From NCBI RefSeq assembly GCF_000471905.2, contig NW_006498549.1, forward strand, positions 5,839,538 to 5,903,537: DNA of 64,000 bases, in the 5' to 3' direction. Made by a program: the position numbers and the translations under genes. This DNA is from Amborella trichopoda. Lineage: Eukaryota; Streptophyta; Magnoliopsida; Amborellales; Amborellaceae. Each line of letters opens with the position of its first letter. Position 1 is the first letter of the stretch. A model generated the notes under the pieces. That model saw nothing but the letters and a program-made list of their open reading frames with translations. It was not told the origin of the DNA and searched no databases. Below are positions 54,774 through 64,000 of the stretch, one piece after another.

Positions 54774-57302
54774 CATGCATGGTCAATTGTAAAAAGGCTA
54801 TCAAATGAATCAAATTTGAAGAGTTCATAAGCTCAAACTTGGCTTGAGTCTTCCCTTGCTTTGTAATGTTTTTCACTACCCTTTGCCTTAAAGAGAGGAG
54901 AGAGAAAACTTTCCCCTTAGGCCACTACCCTTAGAGCTCCCCACTTCGACCTAGCTGCCGGTCCTGTTCAAGGGGCTATCTAGGTAACCCTCTCATATAT
55001 CTCTCTCTCTCTCTCTCCTTCCCTTCTCTCTCTCTCTATCCCTCTCCTCTCACGGCTCCCAACCTTTCTCTATCTCTTCCTCCCCTCTCCTTCCCTCCTC
55101 TCTCCCTCTTTTTTCTCTCTCCTCTCTCTTTTTTACTAAACCTTTCTCTCTTCCCCTTTATTTCTTCTTTTTTTCTTCTCTCTCTCACTCTCTCTCCTCT
55201 CTCCCCTTCCTTTCTCTTTCTCCTCTCTCCCTCTCTCTCTCTCTCTCACTTTCCCTCTCTTCCTTTCTTCTCTCTCTCCTCTCATGACCCAATCAAGCTG
55301 ATGGCCTAGTTTCCGACTCGATCTCTCCCTCTCTCCATTTCTATTTCTTCCTATCTTCTATCTCTCTGTCCCCCTCCTCTCACGACCTAATCAGGTTGGT
55401 GGCCTAGCCACCGGCCTGACCTCTCTCTCTTTTCTTTTCTCCCCTTTTTCTCTCTCTTCCTCTCATCCTTCCTATCTCACTCTCTATTTCTTCTCCACTC
55501 TGCCTCTTTCTCCTTTCTCTCTAACCATCTGTCGCATCGACGACCTAGCTGTCGGCCCACTCCCTTTCTCCTCTCTTCTTCTCTTTTCTCTTTCCTCTGC
55601 TTCTTCACTCTTTTTCTTTCTCTTTCTCCTCTCTTCTTCTCTTCTCTCTTCTCTCTCTTCTCTTTTCTTCTCTTCCATTCTTCCATCTCTCCTTCAGTCC
55701 GACCAGTGGCTAAGTCGTCGATCCCCTTTCCCTTCTCTGCTTCCCTTTCACCCTTCTCTCCCTTACTCCCTCTCATAATCGAGCCGATGGCCTAGCTGCT
55801 TGACCCTCTCTCTGTTCTCTTCTTCTATTCTTTTCTCTCTTTATCTCCCTCTCTCTCCCTTTCTCTCTCTCTCTCTCACTATCTCTCTATCTCTCTCTCT
55901 CCTCTCTCGTTTGTCTCTCTCTCTCTCTCTCCCACAGTCTGATCGACCGCTAAGCCGTTGGTTCCCTCTTTCTCCTATGTTCTCTTCTTCTCTTCTCTCT
56001 TCCTCTCTCCTCGCTCTTCTTTTCCCTTCTTCTCATCTCTCTCTTCTTTTCTCCTTCCCCTTTCGCTGCCTCACTCTCTGTCAAGCCAGCGGCCCCTCTC
56101 TCTCCCCTCTATTCTTTTCTTCTCTGTTCTTTTCCTTTCTTTTCTTTCCTCTTTTCTCTTCCCTTCTTCTTTTCTTCTCCCTCTTCTCTTCCCTTCTTCT
56201 CATCTCCTTTTCTCTCTTTCTCCTTTCTCTTCTCATTTCTACTGAGCCGATAGCCTAGCTGTCGAGCCCTCTCTTTCCCCTATCCTCTCTTCCCTCTCCC
56301 TCTCTCCTCTCTCTCTCGGCCTCTCTCTATCTCTATCTTTCTCTCTCTCCCTTTCTTTCTCTTTGTCTCTCTCTCTATTTCTCTATCTCTCTCTATTTCT
56401 TTCTCTCAATCTCTCTCTCTCCCCCTTTCTTTCTCTCGATCTTTCTCTCTCTCCCTCGTTCGATCTCTCCCTCTTTCTCTTTATCTCTCGGTCTCTCTCT
56501 TGCTAGATCTCTCTCTCAATATCTCTCAGTCTCTCTCTCTCGCTCTATCTCTCTCGCTTTGTCTCTCTCTCTCTTGGTCTCTTTCTTTCTCTTTCTTCCT
56601 TTCTCTTTCTCTCTCTTTCGCTTGGTCTCTCTCTCCCTATCTCTCTGTCTCTCCTCTCTTCGACCTCTCTCTCTCTCTCTTTATCTCTTTTTCTCTCCTT
56701 CTTCTTTCCCTCTCTATCCTCCTCTGCTCTTCTCCTCTCTCTTTTTTCTTTCTCCCTCTTTCTTCTCCTTCCTTCTCTCTCTCTTCTTACTATCTCTATG
56801 TCTTTTCCAAAGTTACTTCTTTCTTCCTCGATTCTTATCCTATCTCCTCCATCACCATGAAGTTATTCGTCAAGATAAGACTGTAAGGCTGTCAAATTGA
56901 CAAAGGACTCCACAATACCACCACCCCTTTCCCCTTTATCTATTATATATACCCACCTAATGACAAGTTAGGGTCTTTTGACCCTCTTGTCTGGACATCT
57001 TACGTGGGTGTGTTTGCAGGAATGTAGAAAACAAGTCAAGGGAGTTGAAGCCAAACTAGCCTCAGGTTAGAGGGTCTTTCTTCATGATCTAAGAGGGCAC
57101 CCATATGAAATGCCTGAGCGTGTCATGGACCCACCATGAGGTATGTCCTGTCTCACACACAATTCCTCTCTCACCAATTGGTATCCTACCTACACGGGCA
57201 CGTTCATGCGTAGTGGTTTTCGAGAGAGTGGTCTTAGGCCCAACCCACTTGTCCGGGTCGTAGCTGGGTCAAACAACTCGATAAGATCGAGGCACCCAAC
57301 CA
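54774..57302 (+). repeat. Tat-family LTR copy 2, right part, with hairpin-rich polypyrimidine array
   Basis: This continues the LTR cut at 44,846. AAGAGAGGAGAGAGAAAACTTT (54,891) corresponds to 7,569-7,595 of LTR copy 1. The CT-rich array at 54,990-56,830 carries GC-rich modules at about 54,948, 55,284, 55,381, 55,530, 55,696, 55,778, 55,936, 56,068 and 56,240. The LTR 3' end blocks follow (GATCTAAGAGGGC, GAGGTATGTCC, GATCGAGGCACCCAACCA), ending at 57,302 just before a primer site. Confidence 0.8.
55391..55419 (+). repeat. Near-perfect 13-bp hairpin module
   Basis: The left arm TCAGGTTGGTGGC (55,391-55,403), loop CTA, and right arm GCCACCGGCCTGA (55,407-55,419) form 11 Watson-Crick and 2 G-U pairs. 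It is the clearest of the modules spaced through this CT-rich array. Confidence 0.85.
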
Positions 57303-57305
57303 ACT

Positions 57306-57324
57306 TGGCGACTCCATTGGGGAC
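57306..57324 (+). promoter_or_regulatory. Primer binding site of the Tat-family element
   Basis: TGGCGACTCCATTGGGGAC starts three bases after the LTR end ...CAACCA. The TTGGCGACTC-GCTGGGGA pattern is the usual primer site of Tat/Ogre elements, reported to match a tRNA-Arg 3' end. Two internal differences (CCATTG) suggest mutation. Confidence 0.75.
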
Positions 57325-57496
57325 ACACTACCCCATCGTCGGCCCATCTTGCTTGACGATTTTTCTAGTGCTCTTACACACACACACATGTTGTCGGGGT
57401 TATTTAACCACTACATCCGAATTAGGGATTTCATAATCCCCGCACTCGTGAGTTCGTCCCCCAGGGGTTCCATGGACCTCATTCCCTATTTTCCTT

Positions 57497-57928
57497 TTGA
57501 GTGTCGATTCAACGTCATGCTCCCAGGTTCTAACCCAACTTGAGGAAAGGAGGGACTCACAAGTCCCTCATTCCCTATCTCGCGGCATCGGCGGACACAC
57601 CGTCAATGTCACTTGCATGGGTGGTGCAAAAGCCGCCCCTCACAACATTCACCCAACCACCGGCAAGTCACTTGCCAATCCTACTGCTCGTGGCAGCCGA
57701 AAGGTCGTCTTTCTCTCTTCTACAACTGGTAGTTCATCTATTGTTGCTTCAGCAGGTTTTCGTACGGCCACCCCCTACTCTCCATCACTTCGAGCGCCTA
57801 TGTCGGGAGGTTCGATGCGAAGAGGAGGCTCCAAAGCCACCTCCTCTCACTCATCGATTAAGGCTCATGGTTCGTCCACTAGAGCCACATTCCGAGGTAA
57901 CTCTCTTACTACCTCGAATCGCTGTTAG
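57497..57928 (+). CDS. 143-codon frame in the element's leader/gag position, unrecognised
   Basis: It starts 173 bp after the primer site and is rich in Ser, Thr, Arg and Gly (GSRKVVFLSSTTGSSSIVAS, GGSMRRGGSKATSSHSSIKA). A second frame (57,540-57,935) overlaps it over almost its whole length, so coding is uncertain. By position it could be a small leader ORF, which Ogre-type elements carry before gag. No domain was recognised. Confidence 0.3.
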   Translation: MSVDSTSCSQVLTQLEERRDSQVPHSLSRGIGGHTVNVTCMGGAKAAPHNIHPTTGKSLANPTARGSRKVVFLSSTTGSSSIVASAGFRTATPYSPSLRAPMSGGSMRRGGSKATSSHSSIKAHGSSTRATFRGNSLTTSNRC

Positions 57929-58076
57929 GAACTAGGTCTTCTTGGACCAAGTCACGTGCACCTCATGCATATTTGTCACCCGGCTTGGGGTAACTCTAAG
58001 GTTGCACCTCCCAAAGTGCATGGATGACGACCCCTTCGTCGCTCCCCTTTGCACTTGCCTACACACATTGTGAGGG

Positions 58077-58562
58077 ATGCTCACAAAACCATTCCATCAC
58101 GCGCACTTGCTCACAAAGCCAGAATTCTTAAAGTCGGACCTTCAGCTCGAGCCTGGGTTAACCCTAAGTCACCCGGAAACCTTCTTCAAGGAGTGCACAC
58201 GCACCGGACCCTTGAGCTACCATGACCTCCTAATGCAAGGGCTATTGGGGTGCATCCTCTCCCCCTTTCATCCCGCCTACCTCGACAAAATCTCTGACCC
58301 CTTGGTACTCCAAGATTTTCCCTCCGAATACCCTCCTCTAGTCCCCCCTGCAACCTCACACGGCCATTGGAGCTCAAAGACGAGCTCGGGGCCAATCTCC
58401 TTTCGTCAAAAAGATTCAACAGCTCCCATCTCTCCTGTCAGACTAAGCCCATCCAAGGAAGCCATGAAACTAGCTCTCTCAGGACCCCATACCCTGCCTT
58501 GGCTAATGGAGATAGCCTTGGCTTGCTCAAGAAGAGCCGACCAATTGCAATCCCATTCTTAG
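58077..58562 (+). CDS. 161-codon frame, unrecognised
   Basis: It follows the 57,497 frame after 150 bp. It reads KPEFLKSDLQLEPGLTLSHP, LLGCILSPFHPAYLDKISDP and FPSEYPPLVPPATSHGHW. Pro/Ser-rich, no zinc knuckle, no known gag motif. It may be a decayed gag remnant or chance in GC-moderate DNA. Confidence 0.3.
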   Translation: MLTKPFHHAHLLTKPEFLKSDLQLEPGLTLSHPETFFKECTRTGPLSYHDLLMQGLLGCILSPFHPAYLDKISDPLVLQDFPSEYPPLVPPATSHGHWSSKTSSGPISFRQKDSTAPISPVRLSPSKEAMKLALSGPHTLPWLMEIALACSRRADQLQSHS

Positions 58563-61200
58563 TCTCAGTTCTGGGTGGGTATATACTAAAACTCGAAGGC
58601 TAAGCACAAGAAAGGTGGATAGATCATGCCGAAGAAGATACCCGAGGTGCCAATATCACTGGAACCCATCGACCCTCTGAGAGAGATTTTATGGGTGGTT
58701 CGAGGGACATGCCCTGGTGATTCTCACCCTCTTAGTGCAACTACGAAGCCATTTGACTGTCTATCAGTGTGGTTTGGATGGAAGATCCCCTCAAGCTATT
58801 CACTCTTTTCATTCTCTCTATCTCTCGCGGGTGCGAGCGTTCACAATGGAGCTTGGCTTGCCTTCTCTTGGATGGCTGTGTGTGTGTGTGTGTGCTGTGG
58901 CTGGTTGGATGTAGGATAGGCATCCGAAGAGTTAGACCACTCGCAGTCGTCAGCTCAAGACAACTCCTCCCAAGTGACTGAGGGGGAGCGTGGGCGTGCT
59001 TCTCAACTCAACTAGACTATGTGGGAGGGAGTTAGAGTGGACGTAGGAGAGTTGGAACTCTTAGACTCGCTCGTAATCGCGCGTCAGGTGTGGACGTGGG
59101 TGGTGGATGGGGTGAGGAGAGAATAAGTCGCACGGATTGGGTGCGGTTTGGGAGAGAGTTGGGGGCCTAAGTGGACAGGTGTATTTTCTCTCTCCTAAAG
59201 TTTTCTCTCTCTTCTTGACAGAATCAAAATTTGGAAGCAAAGCCAAAAGACAAGTGTGATGGCTCCTTTTTTTTTTGCACAGGATTTGCCAAAGTAATCC
59301 TTCGGGTCCCCCCTTTTTACAATGAACCTAAGCTTGCTTATATAGAGAACCCACCGAACAGGCGTGGATGCTAAAAAATGAAGCGAAATAGTAATTAAAA
59401 GAAATTAGCAAAAATGTTGGAAATTGATTACAATGACCATAATGCCCTTGAAATCTTTTAGGCAAATGATGAAATCATCCTTCGTGGGGGGCCCTTTTGC
59501 CATTGCAAGACCTTGGGAGCACCTCGGACCTCTTGTGACGACGATCTACTCGATTGGTCACCATTTCCTTGATGTATGCTTGCTCTTGAGCATTTTAATA
59601 GGCTTTGGTGATGTTGTCGCAGCTTCCTTACTGGGAAATGAAAGTCGGTCGAATTTCTTAACATTCCATCATCGATGCTGCTTGACTGGTGATGTTCAGG
59701 ATCTTCTTTTTAGCTTCTTCTTGGAGAGTAGATCTTCACAATCATTTTGCAGGTGGTGTGGCCCATTTTGGTGGTCATTTGTGATTTTTCCTAATTTGGA
59801 GTGCTCACCGAGAAAAGGGATTCCGACAAGCAGAGGGTTCCTGCGTTTTCTGCAACCTAAGGCTTGTGCTTGCTTGACCTTCAGTTGTATGTTGCATGGG
59901 TACCAGCACAAAGACCTCTCGTGAGATCTTACTTTTGCACTGCTCTGATGGATGGATGCTTGAGTTGTAGCTGCTGAGGGTCGAGATGTTCTCGGCCTGA
60001 AACCTCTAGTTTTGTGGTTTCTCCTTCATCTTTTCGGGGAAAGGGCCCATTTCCGGTCACGCATGGGGTGTGCTGCATGTCAAAATGATGGGGTCGTAAA
60101 GACCCTGTGCGTGGTCGGCATTTGGTCCTTCGTTAGACTCAGATAGAGGGATGGCGTGTCACTAAGACTCATCTTAGGACAGGAACATGACCTCCATTGT
60201 TGGAGACTAGTTCGACGAAGCCGCACCGCAATAGTGTACCCCCTCCTTAGTTTTATGGTAATTCAGGCCTAGAACCTTGTTGGAAGGTCTGTTTCAGCCC
60301 AAATTTGGTCCTTGGGGGTTTTTCGCTATGCTGAGTGCGGTGGTGGTAGTTTGGTCCCATTCTGAAGCTGCTAGTGTAGGGCTACAGTTGTAAGGTCCCT
60401 TTAATGGTTTTCCCAAGTTCCTTTGTATAGGCTTATTTCTCAATAGCAACTTGACCGGACAGTGTTTTATGTACTTTCCAGACCAGGGCACTACTGGTCT
60501 TCTCCTTATTATTGTGAGAGATGGGTTGTATGTCAGAAATGGCATACAACAACTTGCTCCACCGAATGTTACGCTTCGAGAGAAGCGAGAGGTGCAACAT
60601 TCAGAATGTAGCCTGTCCCTCAGGGGGCGGTCAAAATGCTCCAACAGCTGGGAGCCTAGTTTGATGGCTTGTAGACTCAGTCAGTCAGGATTGAGGTGTG
60701 TCTAGTGGTTGGGGGCCTTGCTTCAAAAGAGGATTATCCTTTGGATGGACAGTCAAAGGGCCCTTGCTTGGTATGTGAGCTGCTTTGTCAGGGTTGGGTT
60801 TGTTTAAGATTCAGGGTACCTCTTTGGTTCCCATCCTATTGGGTCCAATCTGAGGCTTTGTGTTTGGCCTGACCCGAATAGTCTGGTACCTATCAATAGG
60901 GAGGGGTGCTAAGGCGGCCTCTTTGTTTGGCAAGACGTCACCCTGAGGGTAGGTGTGGTGATGTTGTTCTTGCTTGGTCTTCACCCGCCTTTGGGAGGAT
61001 CCTTTTGATGTTGACGTGACTACTATTGTTTTTTGTGACTTCTTGAGATTGGGCGCCTTCGGGGTTGGCCATCAACCAACCATCTTTGTGCTTTCCTAGC
61101 TCCTAGGTCTTCTGCTTGTGGACTGTCTCATTTTCATTTTTTTTTTTTTTTTGAGGTGGTTTCAAGGTAGCCACGCAGTGAGTATAGAGTGGCTTGACTC
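58563..61200. other. Non-coding middle of the element, no domain recognised
   Basis: A TG microsatellite (58,877-58,895), G-rich text at 58,980-59,190, then T/G-rich text to 61,150 with a T run at 61,137-61,153. A 166-codon + frame at 59,424-59,924 has Cys/Phe-rich composition and no motif. Composition (many TTGG, GGTT and CTTGG phrases) suggests decayed repeats rather than genes. Confidence 0.5.
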
Positions 61201-61224
61201 ACTTGGGGGCAGCGTGGCATGAAA

Positions 61225-61800
61225 TTGCATGGGAGGGATGGATAGGGTTGCCACTCCCTGAGGGGCGATGAGTGTGATGGTGGCATGAGTCACTGGTGAT
61301 GGAGAATGTGAGAGGAGTGTCACACCAAGGTTGTGAGCACAGGAATGTTGTGGCGCTGTGGCCGACTAGTGGGTGCCTTTGGAAGGCGTTGGTCCCATCT
61401 AGTTGATGTGAGGAGGCTTGATCTTGGGCTGTAGTCAAGACGATACTCCGCTTCTTTTGCCAGCAACCGAGGGTCCTTGTGAAGAGTTGTTCTCGGTGTC
61501 ATTGTTGGCCATAGCTGAGGGTAGTCCACCGGTGATGGTTGGCTAGTGGGGGCCCTTGACAGGTGTTGATCTCAGTCTAGCTGGTATGAGGAGGCTTGAT
61601 CTTGGCTATAATTAAGACTCTACTCCTCTTCTTTTGCCAACGGCCGAGGTCCTTGTGAGGAGTTGTTCTCAACGCTATTGGTGGCAACGGCTGAGGGTAG
61701 GCCATCGGTGATGGTTGATTAGTGGGTTCCTTGGCGGGCATTGATCCCACTCTAGTCGATGCGAGGAGGCTTGATCTTGGCCTGTATTTAAGACTCTACT
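61225..61800 (+). repeat. ~176-bp tandem repeat, three copies
   Basis: GAGGAGGCTTGATCTTGG starts at 61,410, 61,588 and 61,763 (spacing 178 and 175). Shared flanks are GACTCTACTCCTCTTCTTTT, CCGAGGTCCTTGTGAGGAG and GATGGTTGxxTAGTGGG. Confidence 0.8.
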
Positions 61801-61934
61801 CATGGAAGGTGGTGTTGTTGTGGTGGAGATTTGATTTTTTGTTTTAGAGTGGGGCCAGGGATTTGTTTATTGGCGGCCACAGGGGAGGTTTGATTTCTAC
61901 GCTGAGGTGGAGAGAAGAGTTGTTTTTTTTTATG

Positions 61935-62250
61935 GCACGAAGGCCAGAAGAGAAGAGACTTTTGTTTGAATGGTGCTGAGGCTGGAAGAGGCAGGTTTTT
62001 TTTTAATGGTGTTAAGACTGGAAGAGAAAGGTTTTTTTTGTGTGTGGTGCTGGGGCCGAAAGAGAAAGGTTTTTTTTTTTATGTGGCTCTGGGCAAGAAA
62101 AGGAAGGTTTTTTTCGTGTGGCGCTAGGGTCGAAAGAAGAAGGTTTTTTTTTTATGGTGCAAAAACAGGAAGGATTTTTTTGAGATGGTGCAAAGGCCGG
62201 AAGAAGAAGGTTTTTGCTTGAATGACACTAAGGCCAAAAGAGGTTTTCGG
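61935..62250 (+). repeat. ~40-bp minisatellite (GGTGCTGGGGCCGAAAGAG-AAGGTTTTTT)
   Basis: About eight units of 35-45 bp alternate a GGCCGGAAGAGAAAGG core with T runs of 6-10. Translation gives a repetitive peptide (VLRLEEKGFF, GRKRKVFFFM) at 61,970-62,221 that is best seen as a repeat artefact. Confidence 0.8.
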
Positions 62251-62453
62251 TGCAATTCAAGCACCCTTTCGGGTTTTCACTTGAACTGTGCGTGAGCGAT
62301 GCCACGGAGGTGGTTTTCATCGGGTCCATTTATTGGGGCCCTTTTACCCAAGGCTTCGGGGCCGCATCCGCCCTTTGATTACCATTTTTTTACTCATGAC
62401 GCGCTTGCGAGTTTTCGCCATGCCCGAACTTCTTATTTCCAGGACCCTTTGTT

Positions 62454-63250
62454 TGAGGGTATTTTTCAACACTTGTATCCTCAGTTCAAATAAGGAGAGG
62501 GCAATTTGCGACCTAAGTCCGCAGGTACCAAAATGCCTTGTGGACTACGGAAGCCGTAGGTGAATAAGCTCTAATCCAAAGTGAAATTTCTGACAGTTTT
62601 AAAATGGTCCAAGAATGCTAAAAAAGGTGGCTAAGGATCTCTTAAGAACACCTGCCAAGTTTCGCCACGATCCGAAAGGTTTAAGGCACTGCAGATGGAA
62701 AAATAGTTTTCGAAATTTGGACCTTATAACTACAACCCTATCATTGGAGCGTCAAATGATCATGGGACCACCACCATTGAATCTGAAACATTCGAAAACT
62801 TGCATGGATCAAGTTTCGGCTTTATCGGAGATTTTTTTACCTTATTGTGGTTAAAGTACATAAAACGGGTAGGTCACACACTATTCCGGTGCACCCTCAG
62901 TGAACCAGTTTCCACTAATAGAAAATGAGTTTTTTCATTTTGGACTCAACTTTTAACACGCTTATCTTCTTTGTCCTTAGTCAAAATAAGCCCAAAATTT
63001 GGGACCATGTCCGTTTTGTTCCCCCGATCAATTTGATATATGGCACACCCCACGGTGTGACCCGAGCCGAGAGAAAAACTAGAGAGAAGATCGCGATTCT
63101 AAGAAAAATTGTAGAATTTTCCAAAAGCACGCTCCTTGATCGAGGGGCCACATCATGACGCTTGTACGTCAAATCTACTTGAAACTAGACCCATTGCGAC
63201 CACAACGTCAAGGGCTTCAACCTAGCCGAACCTTGGGCGTGATGGACGGT
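62454..63250 (+). repeat. Tat-family LTR copy 3, start
   Basis: It begins TGAGGGTATTTTTCAACACT. Homologous blocks in the order of copies 1 and 2 follow: CCGCAGGTACCAAAATGCCT (compare 5,892), TGAACCAGTTTCCACT at 62,901, TTTTGATATATG-like text at 63,031, and GAGAGAAAAACTAGAGAGAAG at 63,069. Similarity upstream of the start to 5,800-5,824 (CCAGG-CC-CTTTGT) suggests that both are 3' LTRs. The copy becomes unrecognisable at about 63,250. Confidence 0.7.
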
Positions 63251-63780
63251 TAGATTCAAGCGTGGAAGTAGGAGTGAGAGAGAGAGAAAGAGAAAAAAAA
63301 AAGGGTGACTCAGCTCATAAGAGAGGGAAGATGGCCCACATGACCGGGGTGTCTAGGGGACCGCACACTCAGGGGTATCTTCTCTCTCTCGAAGGTTTCT
63401 CTCTCCCGCTCTCCTCTTCCGCGGGGATAGGGGACTCACAAGGAAAACAAGCTAATGAGACATGCGTAATCTAGCCTTAATTGGCCTTTGCACAAGTGGG
63501 CTCTTGAGTGTAAAACGAGCTCAGTAACTAGAACCTACTCAACATGATTACTACTAGACGTCAATGCCGATACTTACTAGCTACATATAATGGTTTGTCC
63601 ATCGTGGCAATAAAGTGGGCATAGTAGTTCTGGCACAACAGCATTACGGCTAGACAACAGAACCACCATAAAAGGCTAATCTCAACCCTTCTTAATCAAA
63701 TGAAAGAATAACATAATAGAATTCATAAAGAAAGAATAAGAAGTAAGATAAGAGAAAAAGAGAACAGAGAGGGGGGGGAT
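63251..63780. other. Mixed GA- and CT-rich sequence, no gene seen
   Basis: GA-rich at 63,275-63,300, CT-rich at 63,380-63,420, then plain sequence. A possible secondary insertion into LTR copy 3; no boundary found. Confidence 0.4.
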
Positions 63781-64000
63781 AAAAGGGAAGGAGGGAAAGA
63801 ATATGAGGGAAGGGAGAAAAACACAGTCGGCACTAGGCTTCGCCGACTGTATCAGACGAAGAAGAGGACACAGTCGGCACTGAGCGTAGCCAACAGTATT
63901 TAGACAAAGAAGAGAGAGAAAACACAGCCGATGCTAAGCTTTGTCGGCTGTGTCAGACAGAAGAGAGAAGAGAAAGAATGCAGTCGGTGTTAGGCTTCAT
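63781..64000. repeat. Purine-rich array with regularly spaced perfect hairpins
   Basis: Four units lie at 63,823, 63,870, 63,924 and about 63,982 (the last cut by the window end) in GAAGAGAGAA-type DNA. Unit 1: ACAGTCGGC (63,823-63,831), 10-nt loop, GCCGACTGT (63,842-63,850). Unit 3: CACAGCCGA (63,923-63,931), 12-nt loop, TCGGCTGTG (63,944-63,952). Between units 1 and 3 a T-A pair has become C-G with the stem kept. Unit 2 is imperfect on its right side. This could be a further polypyrimidine array seen from the other strand, or subterminal repeats of a CACTA-type transposon. Confidence 0.75.

Larger units (their letters stand above)
57303..62453 (+). mobile_element. Internal region of a Tat-family element without recognised pol
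   Basis: It lies between an LTR end with primer site (57,302) and an LTR start (62,454), 5.15 kb. None of the Tat pol domains found at 278-4,720 occurs here. It holds two modest open frames, a GT-rich middle and two minisatellites near the 3' end. It is therefore a non-autonomous or internally deleted element. The LTR at 43,525 and the LTR at 62,454 differ clearly (including a deletion near 43,600), so they may not be the two ends of a single insertion. Confidence 0.55.

Noticed and set aside
59424..59924. 166-codon Cys/Phe-rich frame in the element interior
   Set aside because: No motif, minus-strand frames equally open over the same bases, and a T/G-rich setting.
62454..64000. Pairing of the LTR at 43,525 with the LTR at 62,454 as ends of one element
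   Set aside because: The order of features fits, but the copies differ strongly in the first 300 bp (deletion near 43,600), so one insertion event is not shown. I kept them as related copies.

Overview
The window looks like a gene-poor, repeat-packed stretch of a flowering-plant nuclear genome in a draft assembly. It has a 20-N gap at 32,429-32,448 and single Ns at 32,341 and 32,490. No intact cellular gene, rRNA or tRNA gene was recognised. Almost everything that can be named is a decayed or nested mobile element or an integrated virus. The species cannot be told from the sequence.

Layout. (1) 1-10,900: the 3' part of a Ty3/gypsy element of the Tat/Ogre type. It has a broken protease, reverse transcriptase, two RNase H domains and integrase, then a motif-repeat 3' region and a ~5.1-kb LTR carrying a long polypyrimidine array. 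(2) 11,165-14,313: two more LTR fragments of this family, head to head, forming a ~3-kb imperfect palindrome. (3) 14,314-16,778: a decayed coding relic. (4) 16,779-21,407: a 4.6-kb element with ~0.55-0.6-kb inverted terminal repeats. (5) 21,549-31,056: an integrated plant pararetrovirus (Caulimoviridae, minus strand). It is longer than one genome (unit ~7.55 kb), broken by stops and indels, flanked by a 43-bp host duplication, and has a small inverted terminal piece starting at its tRNA-Met primer site. (6) 31,100-42,600: AT-rich host DNA with local duplications and a frameshifted coiled-coil gene relic (34,972-35,900). (7) 43,525-57,302: an LTR of the Tat family, split by a 9.9-kb GAG-only retrotransposon (44,847-54,768, minus strand) that is complete with LTRs, primer site, polypurine tract and 5-bp target duplication. 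(8) 57,303-62,453: the internal region behind the split LTR, starting with a primer binding site but without recognisable gag or pol. (9) 62,454-64,000: the start of another related LTR, then a purine-rich hairpin array.

How the parts relate. Four LTR 3' ends of one family occur (10,900; 11,165 inverted; 14,313; 57,302), and three 5' starts (5,825; 43,525; 62,454). The family carries arrays in which short GC-rich inverted repeats are spaced through CT-only DNA. The GAG-only element has its own set of LTR hairpins and an internal minisatellite built from LTR-like units. The most interesting points are the structure of the viral integration, the GAG-only element, and the recurrent hairpin-in-polypyrimidine design.
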